A program made the translations under genes and the position numbers. This document shows positions 32,102 through 40,691 of a stretch of DNA of 64,000 bases, piece by piece; the first letter of the stretch is position 1; the number at the start of each line of letters is the position of its first letter. Location of the stretch: NCBI RefSeq assembly GCF_003732265.1, contig NZ_MOBK01000001.1, positions 558,001 through 622,000 of the forward strand, written 5' to 3'. The DNA comes from Pseudomonas brassicacearum. GTDB taxonomy: Bacteria > Pseudomonadota > Gammaproteobacteria > Pseudomonadales > Pseudomonadaceae. The notes beneath the pieces are model-generated. The model had not been told where the DNA came from. It was given only the letters and a program-made list of their open reading frames with translations, and searched no databases.

Positions 32102-32938
32102 TCATACGTAGCAAAGCAGCGGGCACGAGAACGCCGCCATCGACTCCTGGGAAAACCCAGCTCGGTAATGATGAATGATCTTCGCCAACGGATTGTCGGC
32201 TGCCAGGAGCCCGGGCATGAGGCTAGCTTGTTTCTCATAATCCTGAGGCTTACTAACACCTGCATCGTGCATGACCCGAAATGCCTCAGGACTCGGCCCA
32301 AGGGTGCCCTTCGATAGGATCTCCTTGTTGGCGTTTACCAAGCCCTGTGGATCCGCATCGGGGAAGTAGTAAACCTCATGCACGCGCTTAGCCAAATGCA
32401 CCACAGCCCCTATCGAGAACTGAGGCGACCCTCGGAACACGAAAGGAACGTCAATCAGCGCCTCTGGAAGCGCATAGCGCGACGCGTCAAGCATTGCCTG
32501 CAGGTTCTCAACAACGATAATCCGACGCTGCCCGGCAAGTAGCTCCGAAGGCACCGTCAACATGCATCCAGGCAGTAGCGGCTGAACGTTGTCACCCAGC
32601 AATATCTCTCCGGAAGGCGCCGAAACCAAAACGAGATTCCTGGCAACAGGCTCACGAGCCAGCTTCTCATCACGAGTGGAAGACGCGAGAACAGCTCGAC
32701 TGCCCTGAACCTTGCTACCTGCCACATGAGGGTCCCAACCAGCGTGCCGCTCAGCAAGGCTGCGAAGTGCCTTCCTGTCAGCTGCGTCCAGCAGGAGTCT
32801 TTTGCCACTGATCTTGCCGACTCCGTATAGCTGATGAATTTTCATCCATACGCCGCCCAGTGCGACCTCATTTGAAGCCATACGAACAGCACGGCTAACC
32901 ATCTCAACGACTCGCTTGCTGTGCAGCAACGAAGTCAT
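32102..32938 (-). CDS. TOPRIM-domain protein, JetD/MksG-like nuclease subunit (short form)
   Basis: 278 residues. The C-terminal half is a TOPRIM fold as in JetD and topoisomerase VI A: catalytic Glu E144 in RIIVVENLQAML and the metal pair D194/D196 in YYFPDADPQGLV. The N-terminal half carries a small winged-helix-like region (LLLDAADRKALRSLAERH). JetD/MksG proteins are usually near 380-400 residues with a DUF3322 arm domain; this one is about a third shorter. In Wadjet, JetD cuts plasmid DNA after SMC loop extrusion. It overlaps the upstream gene by ATGA and is last in the operon. Function by analogy only. Confidence 0.7.
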   Translation of the reverse strand: MTSLLHSKRVVEMVSRAVRMASNEVALGGVWMKIHQLYGVGKISGKRLLLDAADRKALRSLAERHAGWDPHVAGSKVQGSRAVLASSTRDEKLAREPVARNLVLVSAPSGEILLGDNVQPLLPGCMLTVPSELLAGQRRIIVVENLQAMLDASRYALPEALIDVPFVFRGSPQFSIGAVVHLAKRVHEVYYFPDADPQGLVNANKEILSKGTLGPSPEAFRVMHDAGVSKPQDYEKQASLMPGLLAADNPLAKIIHHYRAGFSQESMAAFSCPLLCYV

Positions 32939-34185
32939 GAACGCTCCCCATTTTTTCTAAGACGAAGAACCAGATCCACCACGACCTTATTGTCAAAGCC
33001 TTCATGTGATGGCGCCAGCACCGGTGCCAACATGAAGCGTGGCATCTTCCCGACTCGGGCGGCATCGGCCATAAGCGTCAGGTAGTAGGCATCCAACGCA
33101 TAGAGCCAGATGGCGCTTCGGAAACCTTCATCAGCGATGTCATCCCAGTAAGCCTGGGCGCTTTGAGGAGAGAGATCACGCTTTAGCGCTGCAAGCATTC
33201 GATAAAAATGCGGTTCAACAAACGGCTCTGGCGCGTCCTCGACCTCCGGCACCACGGGGATCACTTTAACGGGCTCGCGACTAACCAACGGATCGTGGAA
33301 TGACTTTCTGACCTTTGGCAAAGGCATTGCCTGAATCAGAGCCGACATTTCCTGAATGGCCTTTTCATCCTCGACAGGCGGGAACAGGTAGGCGCTGTTA
33401 GGCAAACGTGTAGCACGAATCCAGTTCTCCGCATCCACACGCTCAAGGATGTCGTCCAAGTCGGGGTTGTTGCCATCTTGCAGCCAGGAGAAGACGCTCT
33501 GTGCCACCCGGCGATAATGATTACGCCGACGCATGGTTGTGCCCAGCTGGTTCAACCGGTCGATCAGATCCCGGATACCCGTTTTGCAGTGGTCAATCGA
33601 CTCATACAAACTGCTCAGCAACAGACGACGAAGCGAGCGATCACCCCGACACCAGTGACTCAGGGTGTCGCGATCAAAGGCCATGAGCTTTTCAGAAAGA
33701 CGCCCGAGGCGCTTCACCGCGCTGTCGATATCTCTCAGACGGTCCTTGAATCGCGAGGAATACCCGTAGCGGGCCTCGATGAAGTCAGTTGCAGCCCGGT
33801 GCTCATCACGCAAGTGCGTAACGACCTGGCGAACAGAGAGCCGCACCTGTTGTAGCTCTCGATCCAGCTCAGAAGGCGCACTTTCCTTGGCCGAGTGGAA
33901 TCGCTCACAGCCATGCTCAATCCGAATCAGCAGTTCCTGCAGGTCGGGGGCCGATAGTTCAAAGCGCTGCGCGCCAATACGAGACCCCAGGTCAAGCAAC
34001 ATCGACGACGGGTGCAGGCACCCGTCACAGTCATCGATAAGCCGCTGACTGACCAACCAAGAGAGCCCGGCCGTCATTTTCTCCGGCTTTGGCACACCCT
34101 CTTCGTCAGCCTGGCAAATATCCTCGATGATGTCCGCATTCGCGACCAGATGAGCACCGAACTCTCGCCAGTTCTCCGCCTTCAC
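32935..34185 (-). CDS. Putative kleisin subunit (MukF/MksF/JetA-like)
   Basis: 416 residues, mostly helical. The N-terminal 75 residues look like a winged helix (AGLSWLVSQRLIDDCDGCLH); the centre has long helices (SELDRELQQVRLSVRQVVTH, RLRDIDSAVKRLGRLSEKLM), and the C-terminus a second compact domain. This layout and its place between the MukE-like and TOPRIM genes fit the kleisin of a MukBEF/Wadjet complex, although I see no strong named-family motif and it lacks an obvious DUF3375 pattern. It overlaps both neighbours by 4 bp, implying co-translation in fixed stoichiometry. Confidence 0.55.
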   Translation of the reverse strand: MKAENWREFGAHLVANADIIEDICQADEEGVPKPEKMTAGLSWLVSQRLIDDCDGCLHPSSMLLDLGSRIGAQRFELSAPDLQELLIRIEHGCERFHSAKESAPSELDRELQQVRLSVRQVVTHLRDEHRAATDFIEARYGYSSRFKDRLRDIDSAVKRLGRLSEKLMAFDRDTLSHWCRGDRSLRRLLLSSLYESIDHCKTGIRDLIDRLNQLGTTMRRRNHYRRVAQSVFSWLQDGNNPDLDDILERVDAENWIRATRLPNSAYLFPPVEDEKAIQEMSALIQAMPLPKVRKSFHDPLVSREPVKVIPVVPEVEDAPEPFVEPHFYRMLAALKRDLSPQSAQAYWDDIADEGFRSAIWLYALDAYYLTLMADAARVGKMPRFMLAPVLAPSHEGFDNKVVVDLVLRLRKNGERS

Positions 34186-34829
34186 AGAAGCTCTCCCGTA
34201 CCCTGTGACGGGTCAGCCTCAGGCTCTTCTGCAGGCAGCAATTTTTGACTGTCGGCGATCCAAGACACCACATGATAGAGATATCCCATCTTGCCGGTGG
34301 CCACATACAGGCTCGACTCAGCGCCCTTGCGAACTAGGTAACCGGCATCCACCAGCACCTTGAACACAACAGCCAGTTTTTCCTTGTTGCCTTCGACAGC
34401 CTTTACCCGAGCGAACAACGGGTAAACGCAGAGATCACGAAGCTGGTCACGGGCGACCGGGAATTGATCGATGTGCATAAGAAGGCCGCCAAAGGAAACC
34501 TCCTCGCCAGGTGACAGACAAACATCCCCTTGCCCTGCCCGGCCGCAGAGGTGAATGAAATCCAACACTGGCATTATCTGGTCGCGAATGCACTTCAGCT
34601 CATCCATAGCCTCGCGCCGATCGCCAGAATCGGACAGATCGACGTAGCGGGCGAAGAACGCCGTTACGTCGTCGCCTTCACCCAGATGCGCCAGCGCCCG
34701 TCCAAAAGGGCGAAGCGCGGCATCAATCGCGGCCGCAAATTCAGGCTGGCGAAGCTGTTCGTAAACCTCGCGACTGGAGTATGGACAAAAGAACCGCCCA
34801 GCGATTAGCCCCTCAAGAACTGCTCTCAT
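34182..34829 (-). CDS. Putative MukE/MksE/JetB-like winged-helix subunit
   Basis: 215 residues. Size, gene position directly after the SMC gene, and a tandem winged-helix look (YPLFARVKAVEGNKEKLAVV followed by LVDAGYLVRKGAESSLYVAT) match the KITE subunits MukE, MksE and JetB (DUF4194-like). KITE proteins dimerise on the kleisin and help the SMC load DNA. No catalytic residues are expected. It is joined by ATGA overlaps to the genes on both sides. Family assignment is by architecture and context, not alignment. Confidence 0.6.
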   Translation of the reverse strand: MRAVLEGLIAGRFFCPYSSREVYEQLRQPEFAAAIDAALRPFGRALAHLGEGDDVTAFFARYVDLSDSGDRREAMDELKCIRDQIMPVLDFIHLCGRAGQGDVCLSPGEEVSFGGLLMHIDQFPVARDQLRDLCVYPLFARVKAVEGNKEKLAVVFKVLVDAGYLVRKGAESSLYVATGKMGYLYHVVSWIADSQKLLPAEEPEADPSQGTGELL

Positions 34830-37800
34830 GCAGAAACCTCCTCTTCCTCTGGAAGACCGGCATTCAGATCATCCAGAGCCACAGGGTCAGCGCCACGATA
34901 CTCCTTCAGATAAACCCCGCCTGAGCGGCGTCGGTCGAGGGCATACAGATTTTTGAAATGCCTCATCAGCTCTGGCGCTCCACCCGGGAACCCCAGCATC
35001 AGCTTGACGTTGCGCGAGTTGAAATTGCCCACCAGCGTCGCCGCGTTGTTGACCTCAAGCTCCAGTGCCTCATCCACAGGCACGATCAGCTCAAAGTCGG
35101 CGTCACGCCGGATCATCTCGAATAGGGCGAGGTAGATCATCCCAACCACAATCTTCAGCTGACCGGTACTCAAGCCATCACCTAAGTCTGTCGTATTTCG
35201 GGCGACGCGCGGCTGACCATTCACCTGCCAGGAAAGACTGACCTCAAAGCACTCTTCGATCTGCGCGCCCCGCCACTGCTTATCAACCATGGCCGAGTGC
35301 AGCATGCGCAGAGCATGATCAAGACCATCGGGCGGGAAGGCGTCGTTGCCCATGGCATCCCATCTGGCCGACTGCATCTCAATCGCCCGGATGTGCTCCC
35401 AGATCGGCAGGTCGTTGAACTTCAGATCCTTGATCTTCGAGACGACATGAAGATGGAAATTGGTGAAGTCCGGGAAGCTACCGAGCACTTCAGATACTTG
35501 CAGTGTTGCTCGCCGGCCGACGTCCTGAATCGTGCGGTCGACTTCTGCAAGGATTTTGCCGCCCTCAACCAACTGGTTGCACAACGTGCGGATGTAGGTA
35601 ACCAGCTTGCTCCTCTGCACATCGTGGCCGTCATCGATGTACATCTGCAGCTCAGGTGCTGCGTAAAACCAGACCCGCTCACCCGAGCTGTCAGCATGCC
35701 TGGCCCGCATGATGATGTCGTGCACGATCCCGGCTTCTGGGGTGGCACGATGTGCGAAATTAAAGGGCCCCTCCACATCACGGAGAAGCCCACGCCCCTC
35801 CTGTTTAATCTGGTGAGCATCCCTGAATATCCGGCCAACCTCCGACTCGATATCCGCTGCAGACAGCTTCTCCAGACTCTCGGTGCCGGAGGATGCCGTA
35901 GCGACTTGGCCCAGGCGCTCCAAGACCGAACGTAGCGCACTTGCCTGATCGAACAGCGTGCTGTTCCGGGCTGCCAGCTCGGCTTGGCGCACCTTGTAAG
36001 CCTTCTGCCGCTCTTCGTCCGCTGTGCGCATTGCCTGCAGATCGCGCCCAAGACGGCTAACCACCTGTTCCGCCTCTGCGTAGGCCGCCTCGCGGGCAGC
36101 CATGTTAGGCCAAGCCGTTTCAAGCCAGGCTCTGTAATCCTGAATGCGGGGCAGCTGCTCGACCAGATGTCGGACCGACTGATCGAGGCCGTTGACCGTC
36201 GATTCCAACCGGCGAACCGCCCCCGCATCAATGCCGGCACCCTTCAGGGCAGAATATCGGTCAGCCTCAATGCGCTTGATTTCTTCGCGATGAGCACGCT
36301 CAAGATCAGCCAGGGCAGCGGCAAGAGCCTCTTCAACGGAGCTTCGCTGGGCAGCAATGTCTTGCCGGGCCTGATCGGCGATGCTCTTCAGTTCCAACTT
36401 GTGCCGCCCGAAAGCGGCCTTCAGGCTTTCGATCTCAGCGATCTTTTCCAAGAGAGCGATCGAGGCCTTTTCGGCTAACTCCTGCGCCTTGGCGCGAGCA
36501 ATGGAAAGCAGCTCTGCACCCTCATCACGAAGCGACTCCAGGCGCTGTTTTCTGGCTGAAGTATCCGCTTCAATGCTTGCCGTACGGGAGTCGAGAGGGA
36601 TTCGCTCCTCGCGAAGCGTATTACGGCGAACCTGAGCGGCTGCTGATCGACGACTGAGAGCCTCCTCGGCATCATTGCTCTCTTCGATGCGCATATTCAG
36701 CCGCGCAATCTGCGATTCCAGCTCTTCCAGATTGAGCACGTCAACGGGATCAAGGCGCTCAAGATCAAGCTGCAAGCCAAAGAGCCCGGCACACGGAGCC
36801 GAAAGCGACGGTGACAGGTCTTCACGCATGAACAGTCGAGGATCGATGACGAGCCCGACCGTGGACTCCCAGTCAGGCATGCTGCCGCGAAGGAACGACA
36901 GCAGGGTATCGTCAGCTGCATTCAAGCGAGCGGTGAGCAATTTAACTTCTGTCCGCAGGTCATCGCGCCCTCGGGCAAGGCCCGACATCTCGGCGGCGAG
37001 GCCCTGCTGTTCAGTGATGATTTCAGCAACCTCTCTGTCGAGCCGGTCCAGATCCTTTCGCGTTTGCTCCTGCAACTCATAGAGCTGAGCGAGAGCGGTC
37101 TGCTCCGCATCAATCTGCTCAGCGATATCTGGCAGATGTTTCTGTCGAGACAGAAAGGCCACCTCTGCCGCCGAAGAAGCGGCGAGCGCTGCTAGTTCGC
37201 TGCGGGTTCGCTCATACTGAGCAAGGTCCTCAGTGTGTGCTTTGTGGGCCTGCCCAAACGCATCTTCCGAGGCTTCGTTGTGCAGTCGCAGTTGCGCATC
37301 GAACTCGGAGAGGCGCCCCTGGGCCTCGCCACGACGATTTTCGCGACGCGAAGACAGCGAGTCGATGGCGGCGCGTTCCATGGCCGAAAAACGAGAAACG
37401 ATATCCGCACTTTTACTGGTCAACAGTGCCAATTGCTCTCGTTTGGCCGCCAGATCTTCCTGCATCGATGGAAGGTTGTCGATCTTAGCAAGCAATGCTG
37501 GCATGCCGGCCTTGTCATAGCCGGTTTTCTGATCTTCCAGTGTCTTCAGTAGTCGCAATTGCTCAGTAGAGGCTGCTCGGGCATCACCCAGGCGGCAATC
37601 AAGCTGACGCTGCTCGTCACGAGAACCATCCTGAGCAGCAAGCTCCTCTTTACGCTGCGTGTCCATAGTTGCAGCAACAGCTTCCTGCTCCTGCTTGACG
37701 TAAAGCTGCCGCGTCACGGCGACCGTCTTCAGGCGACCTAACTGCAGGTCACAAGCCATCAGGCGGCTACGCAAAGTCGCCAAACCAAGAATCTTGGCTT

Positions 37801-38563
37801 TGACTTCGCGATCCATCACGAGGTAACTCGCCCGGTTGCTGATCGCGCTCAGGAAAGACTGGACATCGATACCTGAAAGGTCGATCTCGCTGCGCATAGT
37901 CTCCTGCCGGATAATCTCCCCAACAGCAGACTCCATGGAGTCAAAGGTGCCCTTGGACTCCAGCAGGGAGAACATCAGGCTGTCGATGCCGGCGAAGTTG
38001 CGCCTCAACGGTGCGAGCGAATACATGCGCCGGAAAAGGTTGATCATCTTTTTCACGGATGCATCGGTGATGCCATCCATGTCTGCCGAGCCGGTGTTGT
38101 ACTGGATGATCTTACTGTAATGGTTCCAACTCAACTCAGGTGTGCAGTCGATGCCCATACCTTGGATGCGGCTACCAACCTTGCCAGGCAGAACCAACTC
38201 GCCTGAGCCTTGATCCACATAAAGCAGCTTGGGCTTCCAGCCGGTAGCCGCCAGCCGGTAGGCGTAACCGTTAGAAGCCCGATGCAGGATGGCCGAGCGC
38301 AAAGCACCCTCGTGGTTCTCGTACTCGAAGACGATGTAGCTCGACGCATGAGGCAGATAGTGATCAGCGAAGCTGGTGGTATTGGTGCCCTTACGAACCA
38401 TTCGACCAGCGGGGGCGCCGTAGAACAGTGGGATCAGCTTCAGAAAGGTCGACTTGCCGATGCCGTTGGTGCCTGTCAGGCAGGTGTTGTCGTCGGTTTT
38501 CACCTCGACGATCTCTCCTCGGCAAAGCGAGTCAATCAGGATGACCCGGAGAAGTTTGGCCAC
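34826..38563 (-). CDS. SMC ATPase of a Wadjet/MksB-like condensin (JetC-like)
   Basis: 1245 residues from a GTG at 38563 with GGAGG 4 nt upstream; the longer reading to 38746 runs through the operator and adds a non-SMC leader. Walker A GTNGIGKST at about 31-40 in the MukB-style LTGTNGIGKSTFLKLIPLFY. Two long coiled-coil arms (about 330-550 and 620-990) surround a short hinge (LRGSMPDWESTVGLVIDPRL). The C-terminal head has signature DGLSTGQLK (about 1128) and Walker B-like VPVDEALELEV (about 1158). Length is between JetC (about 1100) and MukB (about 1480). It should extrude DNA loops with the two downstream subunits. It is the first gene of the operon, whereas Wadjet operons usually begin with jetA. 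Confidence 0.82.
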   Translation of the reverse strand: MAKLLRVILIDSLCRGEIVEVKTDDNTCLTGTNGIGKSTFLKLIPLFYGAPAGRMVRKGTNTTSFADHYLPHASSYIVFEYENHEGALRSAILHRASNGYAYRLAATGWKPKLLYVDQGSGELVLPGKVGSRIQGMGIDCTPELSWNHYSKIIQYNTGSADMDGITDASVKKMINLFRRMYSLAPLRRNFAGIDSLMFSLLESKGTFDSMESAVGEIIRQETMRSEIDLSGIDVQSFLSAISNRASYLVMDREVKAKILGLATLRSRLMACDLQLGRLKTVAVTRQLYVKQEQEAVAATMDTQRKEELAAQDGSRDEQRQLDCRLGDARAASTEQLRLLKTLEDQKTGYDKAGMPALLAKIDNLPSMQEDLAAKREQLALLTSKSADIVSRFSAMERAAIDSLSSRRENRRGEAQGRLSEFDAQLRLHNEASEDAFGQAHKAHTEDLAQYERTRSELAALAASSAAEVAFLSRQKHLPDIAEQIDAEQTALAQLYELQEQTRKDLDRLDREVAEIITEQQGLAAEMSGLARGRDDLRTEVKLLTARLNAADDTLLSFLRGSMPDWESTVGLVIDPRLFMREDLSPSLSAPCAGLFGLQLDLERLDPVDVLNLEELESQIARLNMRIEESNDAEEALSRRSAAAQVRRNTLREERIPLDSRTASIEADTSARKQRLESLRDEGAELLSIARAKAQELAEKASIALLEKIAEIESLKAAFGRHKLELKSIADQARQDIAAQRSSVEEALAAALADLERAHREEIKRIEADRYSALKGAGIDAGAVRRLESTVNGLDQSVRHLVEQLPRIQDYRAWLETAWPNMAAREAAYAEAEQVVSRLGRDLQAMRTADEERQKAYKVRQAELAARNSTLFDQASALRSVLERLGQVATASSGTESLEKLSAADIESEVGRIFRDAHQIKQEGRGLLRDVEGPFNFAHRATPEAGIVHDIIMRARHADSSGERVWFYAAPELQMYIDDGHDVQRSKLVTYIRTLCNQLVEGGKILAEVDRTIQDVGRRATLQVSEVLGSFPDFTNFHLHVVSKIKDLKFNDLPIWEHIRAIEMQSARWDAMGNDAFPPDGLDHALRMLHSAMVDKQWRGAQIEECFEVSLSWQVNGQPRVARNTTDLGDGLSTGQLKIVVGMIYLALFEMIRRDADFELIVPVDEALELEVNNAATLVGNFNSRNVKLMLGFPGGAPELMRHFKNLYALDRRRSGGVYLKEYRGADPVALDDLNAGLPEEEEVSA

Positions 38564-38638
38564 AGGGCCTCCGCGCGCAGAAAGGTGGACAAGTGTCAGC
38601 GCGGACGCGATAGTCGATACAAGCAAAGTGGCTATCGA

Positions 38639-38671
38639 ATCTTTTTGATTCTGACATCGAATTAAAAAGAT
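38639..38671. promoter_or_regulatory. Inverted repeat operator between SMC operon and WYL regulator
   Basis: ATCTTTTTGATTC (38639-38651) and GAATTAAAAAGAT (38659-38671) match at 12 of 13 positions around a 7-nt spacer. It is the most A/T-rich spot nearby and sits 76 nt upstream of the SMC start and about 41 nt upstream of the regulator GTG. CapW/BrxR-type WYL repressors bind such inverted repeats, so this is the likely site through which the regulator controls both transcripts. Confidence 0.65.
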
Positions 38672-38712
38672 ATATGATCGCATCAGGCAGTGGCAAGCTG
38701 AGGTTATATACA

Positions 38713-39591
38713 GTGTCCAACCCATCCCCCATTGAAGACATCCCACAGAAGCAACGGGACAGACTGGCGTTCATTGAGCAACAGGCATGGTTCTGCGGTG
38801 CGGTTTCTCGGCGGGATGTTGTCAGTCGCTTCGACATCCAGACGGCCGCAGCAACCAGGGATCTGTCGCTATACCGCGAACTGGCACCTGAAAACCTTTC
38901 TCTCGACCACCGAGACAAGGTGTATCGCCCAAACGAAGGCTTTAACCCTATATTCACCTACTCGGTTTCCCGCATCACAACTTGGTTGAGTCAGGGGTTT
39001 GGAGATGAGGAGCATTTGCGCTGGTCGACGGGGATCCCATGCACCGTCAGCGAATCCTTAGCACAACCCAAAATTGGCATCCTGGCGGCTGTCTGCCGCG
39101 CGATCAGGCAACAGCGCGCAATCGAGATCACATACGAGTCACTCACCCGATGCAGCACCAGGGTTATCGCGCCGTTCGGTCTGCACAGCGATGGCCGGCG
39201 ATGGCACGCGAGGGCATACGATCGGGAAAGCGCGGAATTCAGGGATTTTGTGATAACCCGTGTGGGATCGGTACAAGATGCTGGACCGGCTCGCGAAGCC
39301 GAATGTGCCGATGAAGATGACCACTGGTCTCGCCGAGTCGTGCTTGAGCTGGTCCCTCACCCCGAGCTTGTGCGCAAAGAGCCAGTGCTATGCGACTACC
39401 CCTTCAACAAAGATGGCGTCATGTTCGTAAAGGTTCGCGCTGCCGTCGCTGGCTACGCTCTCAGACAGTGGGGCGTTGACTGCTCGCACGATCATTCTGG
39501 ATCAGCGCGCGAGTATCAGCTCTGGCTGCGTAATCGGGAAGCATTACACGGAGTCCCCAACCTGGTGCTTGCGCCCGGGTACACCCTCTAA
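38713..39591 (+). CDS. WYL-domain transcriptional regulator, CapW/BrxR type
   Basis: 292 residues from the GTG at 38713 (an ATG at 38674 would overlap the operator edge). N-terminal winged helix of the CapW/BrxR kind: RDRLAFIEQQAWFCGAVSRR, then FDIQTAAATRDLSLYRELAP and DKVYRPNEGF. The WYL core follows: RQQRAIEITYESLTRCST, APFGLHSDGRRWHARAYDRE, FRDFVITRVGSV. A C-terminal WCX-like domain closes it. Known members repress BREX, CBASS and other defence operons and are relieved by a nucleic-acid-like ligand. It is divergent from the SMC operon. Confidence 0.85.
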   Translation: MSNPSPIEDIPQKQRDRLAFIEQQAWFCGAVSRRDVVSRFDIQTAAATRDLSLYRELAPENLSLDHRDKVYRPNEGFNPIFTYSVSRITTWLSQGFGDEEHLRWSTGIPCTVSESLAQPKIGILAAVCRAIRQQRAIEITYESLTRCSTRVIAPFGLHSDGRRWHARAYDRESAEFRDFVITRVGSVQDAGPAREAECADEDDHWSRRVVLELVPHPELVRKEPVLCDYPFNKDGVMFVKVRAAVAGYALRQWGVDCSHDHSGSAREYQLWLRNREALHGVPNLVLAPGYTL

Positions 39592-39669
39592 TCCATTCCT
39601 GCAAAATGCTGATGCTGTCGCAGGTTCTGCCATAAGGGTTCTACCCCGTTAGCAAAGACCCGGTAAAAG

Positions 39670-39894
39670 TGGGTCGCAACGGCCCGAGTCACACTGGCGC
39701 TTGCCGAGGTGGCTCAGTCCGCCCAGGACTCGGCCATAGCCGCGGAAATGTACCTGGCCAGCGTGTGCTGGTGGATGACCAGCAGGACGCAGAGCGCGGG
39801 CTACATTGACGAACTGGCCGGCGCACTGCAAATCGACCCGACAATCCTGCACACATTTGATGGCTGCGCTGCCTGTGAGCTGCCTTCCATGTAG
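39670..39894 (+). pseudogene. Remnant of a DUF533/YebE (TerB-like) gene
   Basis: In one frame the translation reads LALAEVAQSAQDSAIAAEMY LASV, and further on GYIDELAGALQIDPTI, both matching the C-terminal helices of YebE/DUF533 proteins. The stretch between is out of frame: shifting at about 39766 gives LVDDQQDAERG, the expected linking segment, and a second shift near 39799 restores the first frame. Two compensating indels and the loss of the whole N-terminal part mark it as decayed. It sits between the WYL gene and the integrase, as debris at an island junction would. Confidence 0.5.
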
Positions 39895-39913
39895 GGCAGC
39901 TATGGGTCGGATA

Positions 39914-39938
39914 GCGACGGTCTGTCGTAGACCGTCGC
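39914..39938. terminator. Strong hairpin beyond the integrase stop
   Basis: GCGACGGTCT (39914-39923) and AGACCGTCGC (39929-39938) form a perfect 10-bp stem with a 5-nt loop, 10 bp downstream of the integrase stop. No T run follows in either direction. It could be a terminator or part of a recombination site. Confidence 0.45.
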
Positions 39939-39947
39939 AGTGGATGG

Positions 39948-40568
39948 TCAGACTTCCGTCTGCTCTGCCATTTCCAAGGCATCATCGACCTCGATGCCCA
40001 AGTATCTGGCGGTGCTTTCAAGCTTCGTATGTCCCAGCAAGAGTTGAACTGCTCTCAGGTACTTTGTCCTGCGATAGATCAACGATGCCTTGGTTCGTCG
40101 TAGCGTGTGAGTCCCGTACATGGTTGGGTCAAGGCCAATGGCGGTCACCCACGCTTTGACTATTCGTGTGTACTGTCTGGTGGAAAGATGGTCTGAGTCG
40201 TGCAATCGGCTCGGAAACAAAAAGTCCTCGCTTCGGAGACGCGCCCGATGCATCCAAGCTTCCAATACCGTTCGGGTTTGCTCAGTGATTTCAAATTGCA
40301 CTGGGTGCTGAGTTTTCTGCTGCATCACGATGGCCCGTGACGACACATGTTCCCCGTGGGCGATGTCGCGGACTCGCAGCTTGGTTAAGTCACAGGCACG
40401 CAGTTTGCTGTCGATGGCCAAGTTGAAGAGCGCCAGATCCCGTGTCTTCTCAGCAAGCTGAAGTCTTACGCGAATGGCCCAGATATCTCTGACTCGGAGC
40501 GGGGCTTTCTGCCCGAAAAGTTTTCCCTTATTCCAAGGCTGATGGCTGCATTTAGCAATAATGTTCAT
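39948..40568 (-). CDS. Tyrosine recombinase/phage integrase family protein (catalytic domain only)
   Basis: 206 residues. All catalytic elements are present: Arg I in DSKLRACDLTKLRVRDI, the Lys region VMQQKTQHPVQFEITEQTR, HTLRRTKASLIYRRT (HxxR), LLGHTKLESTARYLGIE with the His and nucleophile Tyr. The N-terminal core-binding domain is nearly absent, as in the FimB/FimE-size recombinases. It may have mobilised the island or may invert a local segment; no inverted repeats typical of a switch were found. Its ribosome binding site lies in a hairpin at 40571-40598. Confidence 0.9.
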   Translation of the reverse strand: MNIIAKCSHQPWNKGKLFGQKAPLRVRDIWAIRVRLQLAEKTRDLALFNLAIDSKLRACDLTKLRVRDIAHGEHVSSRAIVMQQKTQHPVQFEITEQTRTVLEAWMHRARLRSEDFLFPSRLHDSDHLSTRQYTRIVKAWVTAIGLDPTMYGTHTLRRTKASLIYRRTKYLRAVQLLLGHTKLESTARYLGIEVDDALEMAEQTEV

Positions 40569-40570
40569 GG

Positions 40571-40598
40571 CTTGTCCTCCTGGTTGAGGGAGGACAAG
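40571..40598 (-). promoter_or_regulatory. Hairpin that sequesters the integrase Shine-Dalgarno sequence
   Basis: On the minus strand CTTGTCCTCC is followed after 8 nt by its exact complement GGAGGACAAG, then CC and the ATG at 40568. The GGAGG ribosome binding site is completely paired in the 10-bp stem. This geometry predicts low translation until the stem is opened. Confidence 0.6.
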
Positions 40599-40691
40599 GG
40601 TGGATCAGTCACGGTGCGTTGTGGTCGCTATCGACCCTTTCCGGTCATCCAGCAGTCTCTCAAGTAAGAAGGTGAAGAATTCGCCGCCCAT

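Noticed and set aside
38564..38746. N-terminal extension of the SMC protein
   Set aside because: The extra 61 codons cross the operator palindrome and the regulator promoter and look unlike an SMC head; the GTG at 38563 has a good RBS directly before the conserved ATP-binding start.
39948..40568. Invertible DNA switch controlled by the FimB-size recombinase
   Set aside because: I looked for paired inverted repeats around nearby promoters and saw none beyond the short hairpins at 39914 and 40571, which do not flank a promoter segment.
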